60,149 bases of DNA, taken from positions 1 to 60,149 of the forward strand of contig CAMAQZ010000007.1 of assembly GCA_945860725.1 (NCBI GenBank). Reading direction: 5' to 3'. Positions 17,072-24,343 of this stretch are shown piece by piece. Source of the DNA: Klebsiella pneumoniae (GTDB lineage Bacteria; Pseudomonadota; Gammaproteobacteria; Steroidobacterales; Steroidobacteraceae). The number at the start of each line of letters is the position of its first letter. Positions within the stretch are counted from its first letter, which is position 1. Under the pieces are notes generated by a model. It ran no database searches, was not told where the DNA came from, and saw only the letters and a program-made list of their open reading frames with translations. Both the position numbers and the translations under genes were made by a program.

Positions 17072-19067
17072 CCAGCAAGCGCAGAGTGCTGTTGTGGATT
17101 TCCGCCCAACGCAGGCCGCGTCGGACGCTGCGCGAATCATCGAGCACGAGTTGTCCGGTGACGCCTTCGAGTTCGCCGCTACGGGCGCTGAAGCGACCGT
17201 TGCGCAGCCCCTCCTGTACGAGCCAAGCATCGTGGCCGAGCGCGAACAACCGGCCACGACCGCGCAGGTCGCCGTAGGCCGCTTCAGTCTCGCTGCGCAG
17301 CGTGGCGCTGCGGCCGCTGTCGGGTGCGATCATCCAGGGCATATCCGTGAAGGTGAGGCCGTTCAGGTCCGCATCGACCCGGCCGTCCCAAGCGTCCGAG
17401 ATGGAGTACATGGGGATGTCGGCCGCCGCCTCGAACTGCAATTGAGAGCGCAGTTGACGGATGAGGGCCGGTTGGCCGGGCGCGAACAGGAGATCCACAT
17501 CGCCGCGTCGGCGTGGCTGGAACACCAGCGATGAGCCGATCAGCGACTGAAGGCGCTGATGCCGCGCGCGGCTCGCGTCGATGCCGAGCGTGCTGCGTAC
17601 CGCCGGCCCCAGATCGCGGTCACCCAGCGCGCGCTGCGCAAGCAGCGTGCCGCCACCTGCTTCGAATTCGTCTTTGAAGGCTGCGAGCACGCGCGCCCCC
17701 CAATCGCCGGTCGGTACCAGGGCGACGGCTCGACGACGGCCATCCGCGATCGCTCGACGCGCCACGCTGCGTGATTCGTCCTCCGGCGACAACCCGAATT
17801 GGTAAAGAGTGGCCGGCGTCTCAGCGGGCACGGCCGCCGACGCCGAAGCCGGGAGGAAATTGAGCACCAACATCGGCGGTGCGCCCGGTGTCGCGGTGGC
17901 GAACGCCGCTGCGGCGAACACATCATCCCGCATCAAAGGGCCGATCACGAACACCGCGCCCGCGGCGCGTGCAGCGGCCAGCGCCTCGCCGACGGGACGC
18001 GTTGCGATGTCGTAGAGCCGCAGCGGCGTTCGCTCGGCGGCCGGCTGTGCGAAGAACCCCGCCAGCAGGCCATCACGCAGCTGCGCACCGACACCGGCAT
18101 TGCGGCCGCTCAACGGGAGCAGCGCAGCGACATGGGTACCGGCCACCAGCGCCCGGACGCTCGGCAGCGCGCTCGCTGCACCCGCTGCGCCGGCTGCACC
18201 CGCTGCGCCGGCGCCGAGCAGGTCGGGGAGCCGTGCCGTGGTGTCAGCACGCGCCGCCAAGACAGGCGAACCGAGATAGGTGTCGCGCAGGGCGGCGGTC
18301 GCCGGGTGGTCCGGGTAACGCTTGCGCCAGGCGGCGGTGAGGTCCGCGTTGGACTTCGCAGGCGCTGCGGCCGCCCGCGCTGCGATGGGTGCGGCCTCCA
18401 ACCAGCCGCGCGCGATGGCATCGCGCCCCGCCTCGCGCGGGTCGAGCGTCGCGCCGCCGGCCGCGGCCGTCCGCAATTGCTCGAGCAGTTCCTGACGCAG
18501 CGCAGTGCGCGCTGTTGCATCGAGCGCCCGCGCCTCGCGGGTACGGCTGCTGCCGATGCCTGCCAGCGCCCGACCTGTGGCGAAGGCGAGGCGTTGCCGC
18601 ACGCTGTGATAACGGTCGAAGTCCGCATTGGCGGAGGGCGGCGACACTTTCTCGAGGATCGACCACCCACGCGCGGGCTCCCCGAGCGCTAACGCCGTCT
18701 CGGCTGCCGACAGATCCCGCGAAAGTGTTTGCCGGGCATCGAGCGGGTCAGTGAGCGATTCGAGCGTCGTCTGGGCTTTGCGGGGATCGCGCGCCGTCAG
18801 CCACTCGAGGGCGGCCAGCAGCTTGAAGTCGTTGGCGACATCGGCGGGTGCAAAGTTGGCGACGGCTTCGTAATCGCGTGCGGCAGAGGTGTGTTCGCCG
18901 CGGGCGGCGAAGGCGGCGGCCCGTTCAGGAGAGGGCGGCTCGATCGGTGCGGGTGTGGCGGCGCAGCCCGTCAAGACGAAGGCGATCAGGCAAGCCATGG
19001 GGGCGGCTCGTCCAGGGTGGGGTTGAAGTGCCAACCTCACGGGGGCAGCATGCCGGATGGACCACAT
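17058..19067 (-). CDS. lpoA: Penicillin-binding protein activator LpoA (LppC family lipoprotein)
   Basis: The 669-residue product is an LppC/LpoA outer-membrane lipoprotein, the activator of the bifunctional synthase PBP1A. A lipobox VLTGC gives Cys35. TPR-like helices run to about 280, then a Gly/Ala linker, then a periplasmic-binding-protein-like domain starting around VAALLPLSGRNAGVG. The linker contains a perfect 18-bp tandem repeat. The start is unsure: ATG 19067 gives an unusually long n-region, and ATG 18998 leaves a short one without a basic residue. A TATAAT only 8 bases before ATG 19067 would make that start leaderless, which slightly favours 18998. Confidence 0.88.
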   Translation of the reverse strand: MWSIRHAAPVRLALQPHPGRAAPMACLIAFVLTGCAATPAPIEPPSPERAAAFAARGEHTSAARDYEAVANFAPADVANDFKLLAALEWLTARDPRKAQTTLESLTDPLDARQTLSRDLSAAETALALGEPARGWSILEKVSPPSANADFDRYHSVRQRLAFATGRALAGIGSSRTREARALDATARTALRQELLEQLRTAAAGGATLDPREAGRDAIARGWLEAAPIAARAAAAPAKSNADLTAAWRKRYPDHPATAALRDTYLGSPVLAARADTTARLPDLLGAGAAGAAGAAGAASALPSVRALVAGTHVAALLPLSGRNAGVGAQLRDGLLAGFFAQPAAERTPLRLYDIATRPVGEALAAARAAGAVFVIGPLMRDDVFAAAAFATATPGAPPMLVLNFLPASASAAVPAETPATLYQFGLSPEDESRSVARRAIADGRRRAVALVPTGDWGARVLAAFKDEFEAGGGTLLAQRALGDRDLGPAVRSTLGIDASRARHQRLQSLIGSSLVFQPRRRGDVDLLFAPGQPALIRQLRSQLQFEAAADIPMYSISDAWDGRVDADLNGLTFTDMPWMIAPDSGRSATLRSETEAAYGDLRGRGRLFALGHDAWLVQEGLRNGRFSARSGELEGVTGQLVLDDSRSVRRGLRWAEIHNSTLRLLDGTP
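18175..18210. repeat. Perfect 18-bp tandem duplication in the lpoA linker
   Basis: GCTGCACCCGCTGCGCCG occurs twice, at 18175-18192 and 18193-18210. On the coding strand it doubles a Gly-Ala-Ala hexapeptide in the flexible linker between the TPR and binding-protein domains. The frame is kept. Confidence 0.9.
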
Positions 19068-19075
19068 GGAGCGAG

Positions 19076-19081
19076 ATTATA
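19076..19081 (-). promoter_or_regulatory. Consensus -10 element for lpoA
   Basis: TATAAT on the minus strand lies 8 bases upstream of ATG 19067. No good -35 hexamer was found at 16-18 bases, where the sequence is inside the divergent rsmI gene. A start of transcription near 19069 would be expected. Confidence 0.35.
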
Positions 19082-19984
19082 GTGCCTGATGCAGTCGAGC
19101 CGGCGCTTCGCCGGGGACTTGGGCGGCTGGAGGTCGTTGCGACACCGATCGGCAACCTCGGTGATCTCACGCCGCGTGCCCGCGACAGCCTGGCAGCTGC
19201 CGACGTGGTGGCCGCAGAAGACACCCGCCGCACGGGCCAGTTGCTCGCGGCACTCGGCTTGCGCAAGCCGATGGTGTCTCTCCATGCCCATAACGAGCGC
19301 GGTCGGGAGGCGGGGCTGTTGGCGCGGCTCGAGGCGGGAGAGGTGGTGGCCTTGGTGAGTGATGCCGGCACGCCGCTGCTCTCCGATCCTGGTTTCGGTT
19401 TGGTGCGCGCGGCGGCTGCGGCGGGGATCCCGGTGCGTTGCGTGCCGGGCCCGACCGCGATCGCTGCAGCGCTGAGCATCTGCGGCATCGCCACCGATCG
19501 GTTCTGCTTCGAGGGGTTCTTGCCGACGCGCGCCGCAGAGCGATGGCAAAGGCTGCTCGGCTTGCGCGATGAGCCGCGGACGATGGTGTTCTTCGAGGCC
19601 CCACACCGCATCGCGGAGGTGCTCGTCGATTGCGCGGCGGTGTTGGGGGCGACGCGGGAGGCAGCCGTGGCGCGCGAGCTCACCAAGCTCTTTGAGACCG
19701 TTTACCGAGGGCCGCTCGAGAGCCTCGCGAAGACTGCGGCCACGGACGTCGATATGGTGCGCGGTGAGATCACGCTGGTCGTCGCCGGTGCGCCGACCGC
19801 CGTGGCGGCGGCCGCGGGGACGGCGCGAGAGCCCGCAGCGCAGGCGCAGCTTGAGCGCACGGTGCAAGCGGCCCTCGAGCACTTGCCGGCTTCCAAGGCT
19901 GCGGCGCTTGCTGCCGAGGCTTGCGAAGTGCCGCGCGCCGAGGCTTACGCGCTCGCGGTGCGGCTCGCGCAATTGCGGCGCTAG
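19082..19984 (+). CDS. rsmI: 16S rRNA (cytidine(1402)-2'-O)-methyltransferase
   Basis: The 300-residue enzyme methylates the 2'-O of C1402 in 16S rRNA, next to the N4 methylation made by RsmH, encoded about 2 kb downstream. Conserved blocks are VVATPIGNLGDLTPRA, AAEDTRRTGQLL, LVSDAGTPLLSDPGFGL and VPGPTA, typical of the tetrapyrrole-methylase-like fold. The start is GTG 19082, supported by GGAG at 19068-19071 at normal spacing; the longer open frame upstream overlaps lpoA and is rejected. It is divergent from lpoA with 14 bases between starts, and precedes rnpB, as in Pseudomonas-like genomes. Confidence 0.94.
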   Translation: MPDAVEPALRRGLGRLEVVATPIGNLGDLTPRARDSLAAADVVAAEDTRRTGQLLAALGLRKPMVSLHAHNERGREAGLLARLEAGEVVALVSDAGTPLLSDPGFGLVRAAAAAGIPVRCVPGPTAIAAALSICGIATDRFCFEGFLPTRAAERWQRLLGLRDEPRTMVFFEAPHRIAEVLVDCAAVLGATREAAVARELTKLFETVYRGPLESLAKTAATDVDMVRGEITLVVAGAPTAVAAAAGTAREPAAQAQLERTVQAALEHLPASKAAALAAEACEVPRAEAYALAVRLAQLRR

Positions 19985-20019
19985 CCGCGCCACGCCCACG
20001 GTCGGACAGAAAGTCTTGG

Positions 20020-20048
20020 TTGTTGTTCGGCCCATCGACGGGTATGGT
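20020..20048 (+). promoter_or_regulatory. Probable rnpB promoter
   Basis: TTGTTG at 20020-20025 and TATGGT at 20043-20048 are separated by 17 bases. Transcription would begin near 20055, exactly where the P1 helix of the RNase P RNA begins. Confidence 0.5.
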
Positions 20049-20054
20049 GCGCCT

Positions 20055-20437
20055 TGGAGTCGGCCAGGCGATCGCTGCATTTCTCGCGAAATGTGGAGGA
20101 AAGTCCGGGCTCCTTCGGACACGGTGCCAGGTAACGCCTGGGAGGCGCGAGCCTACGGAAAGTGCAACAGAAAGATACCGCCGATGCGCCAACTCCCCGT
20201 CAGGGAAGGCAACGCAGGTAAGGGTGAAATGGTGCGGTAAGAGCGCACCGCGCGGCCGGTAACGGACGTGGCACGGAAAACCCCACCGGGAGCAAGGCCA
20301 AATAGGGAAGTCGCAGGGCAACCTGCAGCGCCGTGTCCGAGCGTGACTTCCGGGTAGGCTGCTTGAGGCGACCGGTGACGGTCGTCCCAGAGGAATGATC
20401 GCCCACGACAGAACCCGGCTTATCGGCCGACTCCTTC
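20055..20437 (+). ncRNA. rnpB: RNase P RNA, bacterial class A
   Basis: This is the catalytic RNA that matures tRNA 5' ends. Highly conserved segments are all present and in order: GGAGGAAAGTCCGGGCTC near 20096, GGTGCCAGGTAACGCCTG at about 20121, TGCGGTAAGAGCGCACCGCG at about 20233, GGAGCAAGGCCAAATAGGG at about 20288, GGGTAGGCTGCTTGAG near 20353, and ACAGAACCCGGCTTATCGG near 20408. The ends pair as P1: GGAGTCGGCC (20056-20065) with GGCCGACTCC (20425-20434). Length is close to that of E. coli. No clear rho-independent terminator was seen after it. The protein partner RnpA is not in the window. Confidence 0.97.
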
Positions 20438-20573
20438 TCTGTCCTAATGCCGATTTCAGCATTCACGGGCAACTCACTGAAACCCATGAGCCTTTGCTCG
20501 CTCGAGCTGCTTGATGCAGCCTCCGAGTGCGCGTAAGTTGTTGGCAGCACATAAATTTTTTACGCGTAGACCG
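20438..20573. other. rnpB-mraZ intergenic region
   Basis: No gene is seen in these 136 bases. A 7-bp inverted repeat, CGCGTAA at 20530-20536 and TTACGCG at 20560-20566, has a 23-base AT-rich spacer ending in a run of six T (20556-20561). It sits just before the mraZ -35 element and could be a protein-binding site or a weak terminator. Confidence 0.4.
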
Positions 20574-20603
20574 TTGACACCCCCACCCACTGATTTCTAT
20601 AGT
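20574..20603 (+). promoter_or_regulatory. dcw cluster promoter (Pmra)
   Basis: A consensus TTGACA -35 lies at 20574-20579 and TATAGT at 20598-20603, spaced by 18. Transcription should begin near 20610, inside the MraZ boxes and about 50 bases before mraZ. This is probably the main promoter for the division and cell-wall cluster. Confidence 0.75.
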
Positions 20604-20636
20604 GGCGGCAAGTGGTAGAAAGTGGGGCGAAATGGG
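20602..20636 (+). promoter_or_regulatory. MraZ-binding boxes, four TGG repeats at 10-bp period
   Basis: GTGGC (20602), GTGGT (20612), GTGGG (20622) and ATGGG (20632) recur exactly every 10 bases, so all face one side of the helix. MraZ oligomers are known to bind such TGGGN repeats spaced by 5 bases and repress their own operon. The array overlaps the -10 and the expected transcription start, a typical repressor position. Confidence 0.85.
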
Positions 20637-20660
20637 CGGGACACCGTCCGTTCACATGTC

Positions 20661-21113
20661 ATGTTTCGCGGCGCAAGCAAAGTCACGCTCGATGAGAAAG
20701 GCCGGATGGTGTTGCCCACCCGGCAGCGCCAGCGCGCGCACGAGCGCAGCGAGGGGCATCTGGTCGTCACCGTGGACCGTGACCCCTGCCTCCTGATCTA
20801 CCCGCTGCCTGATTGGGAACAGATCGAACGCAAGTTGATGAGCCTGCCCACCCTGCACGAGCGCTCGCGGCGCCTGCAGCGGTTGATGGTCGGTCATGCG
20901 ACCGAGATCGATCTGGACGGTCAGGGGCGACTGCTGTTGCCGCCCGAGCTGCGCGAATTCGCTGGGCTTTCGCGGCACGCCATGCTGATCGGTCAGGGCA
21001 ACCGGCTCGAGCTGTGGGACGAGGCGCGATGGATCGAGCGCCGCGACTATTGGCTCAAGAGCGAGGAGACCGCGACCGATCTGTCGACGGAGCTGGATTC
21101 TCTGTCGTTGTGA
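20661..21113 (+). CDS. mraZ: Transcriptional regulator MraZ
   Basis: The 150-residue protein is MraZ, an AbrB-fold DNA-binding protein made of two similar halves (KVTLDEKGRMVLPTRQR and EIDLDGQGRLLLPPELRE). It forms ring oligomers and represses the dcw cluster. ATG 20661 is selected because MFRGASKVTLDEKGR is the usual family start; an earlier in-frame ATG at 20622 lies inside the MraZ boxes. No strong ribosome site precedes it. Its stop is followed by 77 bases before the preferred rsmH start. Confidence 0.96.
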   Translation: MFRGASKVTLDEKGRMVLPTRQRQRAHERSEGHLVVTVDRDPCLLIYPLPDWEQIERKLMSLPTLHERSRRLQRLMVGHATEIDLDGQGRLLLPPELREFAGLSRHAMLIGQGNRLELWDEARWIERRDYWLKSEETATDLSTELDSLSL

Positions 21114-21190
21114 GTGTGGCGGCGGTCGCCAAGGACGAGGGACGTGCGTGCAGGCCTTTGGTCTGTGCGTCGCGCGTGCGGGGCGAGGCG

Positions 21191-22153
21191 ATGCGGGGTG
21201 TAGGCGTGGAGCAGACAGATGGGCACGAGCCTGTACTTGTCGAGGAAGCGCTCGAAGCGCTCTCCCCGTTGACGGGTGGTTTCTATGTGGATGCGACTTT
21301 TGGCCGTGGCGGACACGCGGCGCGGTTGCTGCAGGCCGTCGGCCCTGTGGGCGCCGTACTGGCGCTCGACCGCGACCCCGATGCGATCGCGGCCGGTCGC
21401 CTGCGTTTCGCTGCGGATCCCCGTCTCGAGCTCGTACACGCCGATTTCGGTCGACTCGCCGAGATCGTGGCATCGCATGCCCACGGCCGCCCGTTGCAAG
21501 GCGTGCTGCTCGACCTCGGCGTCTCCTCGCCGCAGCTCGATGATCCGCAACGCGGCTTCTCGTTCACCAAGGACGGCCCGCTCGATATGCGGATGGACCC
21601 TACGCGCGGCGTGTCGGCCGCGCAGTTCGTGGCGTGTACCGAAGAGCGGGAGCTGCAGCGCGTGATCGCGGAGTTAGGTGAAGAACGCCATGCCAAGCGC
21701 ATCGCGCGGACCCTCGTGGAGGCACGTGATATCGCGCCTATCACCCGGACGCTGCAGCTCGCCGAGATCGTGCGCCGGGCGGTACGGGGGCACGACGGTA
21801 AACATCCCGCGACACGCACTTTCCAAGCGCTGCGGATAGCCGTCAACGACGAGCTCGGTCAACTGCGCGCCGCGCTGCTCGGCGCGTTCGATTCGCTCGC
21901 GCCGGGTGGCCGGATGACCGTGATCAGCTTCCACTCGCTCGAAGACCGCATCGTCAAGCATTTCATCCGTGAGCGCTCGTCAGTGGATCCGGTGTTCGCC
22001 GGCTTACCGGTGATCCCGGCGTCGGCGCAGCCGCGGATGCGCGAGGTCGGTCGTAAGCGCCGCGCCACGGAGGCTGAGATCGCGCGTAACCCGCGCGCGC
22101 GCAGTGCGGTGCTGCGGTGCGCCGAGCGGATCGCCGTCGGGGGCGCGCGATGA
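21191..22153 (+). CDS. rsmH: 16S rRNA (cytosine(1402)-N(4))-methyltransferase
   Basis: RsmH (MraW) methylates N4 of C1402 in 16S rRNA. From ATG 21191 it has 320 residues. The SAM-binding segment is FYVDATFGRGGHAARLL; LLDLGVSSPQLDDPQRGFSF and VISFHSLEDRIVKHFI are family blocks. An in-frame GTG at 21110 overlaps the mraZ stop as GTGA and would add 27 residues; the upstream part lacks family resemblance, so the ATG is preferred. The stop overlaps ftsL by 3-4 bases. Confidence 0.94.
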   Translation: MRGVGVEQTDGHEPVLVEEALEALSPLTGGFYVDATFGRGGHAARLLQAVGPVGAVLALDRDPDAIAAGRLRFAADPRLELVHADFGRLAEIVASHAHGRPLQGVLLDLGVSSPQLDDPQRGFSFTKDGPLDMRMDPTRGVSAAQFVACTEERELQRVIAELGEERHAKRIARTLVEARDIAPITRTLQLAEIVRRAVRGHDGKHPATRTFQALRIAVNDELGQLRAALLGAFDSLAPGGRMTVISFHSLEDRIVKHFIRERSSVDPVFAGLPVIPASAQPRMREVGRKRRATEAEIARNPRARSAVLRCAERIAVGGAR

Positions 22154-22434
22154 GCGTGGGGAACCGCCGCGTACTGATGCTGGCCGTGCCGCTGCTGTGG
22201 ATCACGGTGCTCGCCTCCGCAGCCGGCGCCATCCACGCCAAGCATCGCGCACGCGAACTGTTCGTGCAGCTCGAGCAGGTCAACGCCGAGCGTGACCGGC
22301 TCGACATCGAGTTCGGACGCTTGCAGCTCGAGCAGAGCGCCTGGTCGGCGCATGCTTTCGTCGAGAACGTCGCGATCACCCAGCTGCGTATGACCACGCC
22401 GCCGCCGGCGCAGGTCGAAGTGGTGATGCCATGA
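22150..22434 (+). CDS. ftsL: Cell division protein FtsL
   Basis: The 94-residue bitopic protein has a short cytoplasmic N-terminus, one transmembrane helix (LMLAVPLLWITVLASAAGAI) and a periplasmic coiled coil (HRARELFVQLEQVNAERDRL). FtsL forms a trimer with FtsB and FtsQ and activates FtsWI septal synthesis. Sequence conservation is low, so the call rests on size, topology and position between rsmH and ftsI. The ATG overlaps the rsmH stop (ATGA). ftsB is not in this window. Confidence 0.9.
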   Translation: MSVGNRRVLMLAVPLLWITVLASAAGAIHAKHRARELFVQLEQVNAERDRLDIEFGRLQLEQSAWSAHAFVENVAITQLRMTTPPPAQVEVVMP

Positions 22435-22444
22435 GGGTGTCCGC

Positions 22445-24343
22445 ATGAGGCTGCCCGGATCTCTCTCCTCCCGCAGCCCGCGGCGCGGTGAGCGTAGCCA
22501 CAGCCGTGCCGCTGCAGCGTCCGGTCTCACCCGCAAATCCGAGCCCTCGGCACCGTCGTTCGACCGGCGGGCGACGTTCGTTGTCGCCGTCTTCGGTTGC
22601 ATCGCCTTGGCACTGGTATGGAAGGCGGTCACCCTGCAGTTCGTCCAGCGGGACTTCCTCATGGGGCAGGGCAATGAGCGCACCGTGCGCGTCGCCACCA
22701 TCGTCGCCCATCGCGGCGCTATCGTCGATCGTGCCGGTGAGACGCTCGCGGTCAGCACGCCGGTCGATTCTTTGTGGGTCAACCCTGCACAACTGGCGGG
22801 CTCCGGCGATGAGATCTCGCGGCTCGCGCGCGCGTTGCGGCGCGATCCGGAGGAGCTCACGCGCCGCGTGACCTCCAACCTGCAGCGCAGTTTTCTGATG
22901 ATCGCGCGTCAACTGCCGCCTGCCGAGGCGCAGCGCCTGCGTGCGCTCGAGATCCCGGGTGTGCACTTCCAGCGCGAGTACCGCCGTTTCTATCCGGCCG
23001 GCGAGGTGGCGGGGCATGTGCTCGGGTTCACCGATCTCGATGACGCCGGACAGGAAGGGTTGGAACTTTTCTACAACCACTGGCTCTCGGGGCATGACGG
23101 CGCCAAACGCGTGATCCGCGACAACCTTGGACGCACGGTGCAGACCATCGAGAGCATCCGTCCGGTGCGCCCGGGCCAGGACTTGCGCCTGTCGATCGAC
23201 ATGCGCATCCAGTATCTGGCCTACCGGGAACTGAAGTCGGCGATCCAGGCGCATCGTGCGCGGTCAGGGTCGGTGGTCGTGCTCGATGTGCAGACCGGCG
23301 AAGTGCTGGCGATGGTCAACCAGCCCACCTTCAACCCGAACGATCGCCTGCAGATGAAAGCGGCGCTGTACAAAAATCGCGCGGTCACCGACCTCCTCGA
23401 GCCCGGCTCCGCGATCAAGCCTTTCACAGTGGCCGCTGCGCTCGCCTCCGGGCGTTACCGCGCTGATAGCGTTGTCGATACCTCACCCGGATTCTACAAA
23501 GTCGGTGGGAAGACCATCGTCGACAAGAACAACCTGGGCGCGGTGGACCTCTCCACGGCCCTCGCGCGTAGCTCCAATGTGGCGATGGCGCGGATGGCGA
23601 TCCAGCTCGGTCCCGAGACGGTGCATCAAACGCTGTCGCGGGTCGGCTTCGGTCGCGTGACGACCAGCGGTTATCCCGGCGAGTCCGCTGGCTTGCTGCC
23701 GCAGTGGGCGCACTGGCGGCCGATACGCACGGCGACCATTTCCTACGGCTACGGCCTCTCGGTGACGCCGCTGCAGCTCGCGCAGGCCTACGCCACCCTG
23801 GGGTCTTTCGGTGTGCACCGACCGGTCGCCTTCACGCCGGTGACCGGTCCCGTACCCGGCGCGCGCGTGCTGCCCGAGCAAGTGACCCGTGATGTCGTGA
23901 ACATGATGGAGAGAGTCGTCACCCAGGGCAGTGGACGCAAGGCTTCGGTGGCGGGCTATCGCATTGCCGGCAAGACCGGCACGGCGTGGAAGGCGAGCGC
24001 CGGCGGCTACATCACTAACCGCTATGTGTCGGTGTTCGCGGGGGTTGCGCCGGTCAGTGCACCGCGCATCGCCACAGTGGTGGTGATCGATGAGCCTAGC
24101 GTCGGCGGCTACTACGGCGGCGATATCGCCGCGCCGGTGTTCGCGGATGTGGTCGGTGGTGCGTTGCGGCTATTGGCGGTCGCGCCCGATGCGCCGCTCG
24201 ACGCCCCGGTGGATCAGATCCCGGAGTTCGCTCCGCAACGAGAGCCTGGTCTCGATCTGCCGCCCGAGGCGGATGCTGTGCCGCCGACCACCATCGCGCA
24301 GCGCGGTGGGTCGACTGCGGCCCAGAACGGTGCGCAACGATGA
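22445..24343 (+). CDS. ftsI: Peptidoglycan D,D-transpeptidase FtsI (PBP3)
   Basis: This 632-residue class B penicillin-binding protein crosslinks septal peptidoglycan with FtsW. A basic N-terminus is followed by a transmembrane helix at about 43-63, the pedestal domain, and the transpeptidase domain. The catalytic Ser322 is in EPGSAIKPF (SxxK), SSN is at 376-378 and KTGT at 510-513. The C-terminal tail beyond about 585 is extended and Pro/Gln-rich, a little longer than usual. It starts 10 bases after ftsL and overlaps murE by 4. Confidence 0.96.
   Translation: MRLPGSLSSRSPRRGERSHSRAAAASGLTRKSEPSAPSFDRRATFVVAVFGCIALALVWKAVTLQFVQRDFLMGQGNERTVRVATIVAHRGAIVDRAGETLAVSTPVDSLWVNPAQLAGSGDEISRLARALRRDPEELTRRVTSNLQRSFLMIARQLPPAEAQRLRALEIPGVHFQREYRRFYPAGEVAGHVLGFTDLDDAGQEGLELFYNHWLSGHDGAKRVIRDNLGRTVQTIESIRPVRPGQDLRLSIDMRIQYLAYRELKSAIQAHRARSGSVVVLDVQTGEVLAMVNQPTFNPNDRLQMKAALYKNRAVTDLLEPGSAIKPFTVAAALASGRYRADSVVDTSPGFYKVGGKTIVDKNNLGAVDLSTALARSSNVAMARMAIQLGPETVHQTLSRVGFGRVTTSGYPGESAGLLPQWAHWRPIRTATISYGYGLSVTPLQLAQAYATLGSFGVHRPVAFTPVTGPVPGARVLPEQVTRDVVNMMERVVTQGSGRKASVAGYRIAGKTGTAWKASAGGYITNRYVSVFAGVAPVSAPRIATVVVIDEPSVGGYYGGDIAAPVFADVVGGALRLLAVAPDAPLDAPVDQIPEFAPQREPGLDLPPEADAVPPTTIAQRGGSTAAQNGAQR

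Noticed and set aside
20435-20530. rho-independent terminator after rnpB
   Set aside because: Only weak hairpins (for example GCTGCTTGATGCAGC) without a following T run were seen.
21110-21190. GTG at 21110 as the rsmH start
   Set aside because: It overlaps the mraZ stop attractively (GTGA), but the added 27 residues have no family match; kept only as an alternative.
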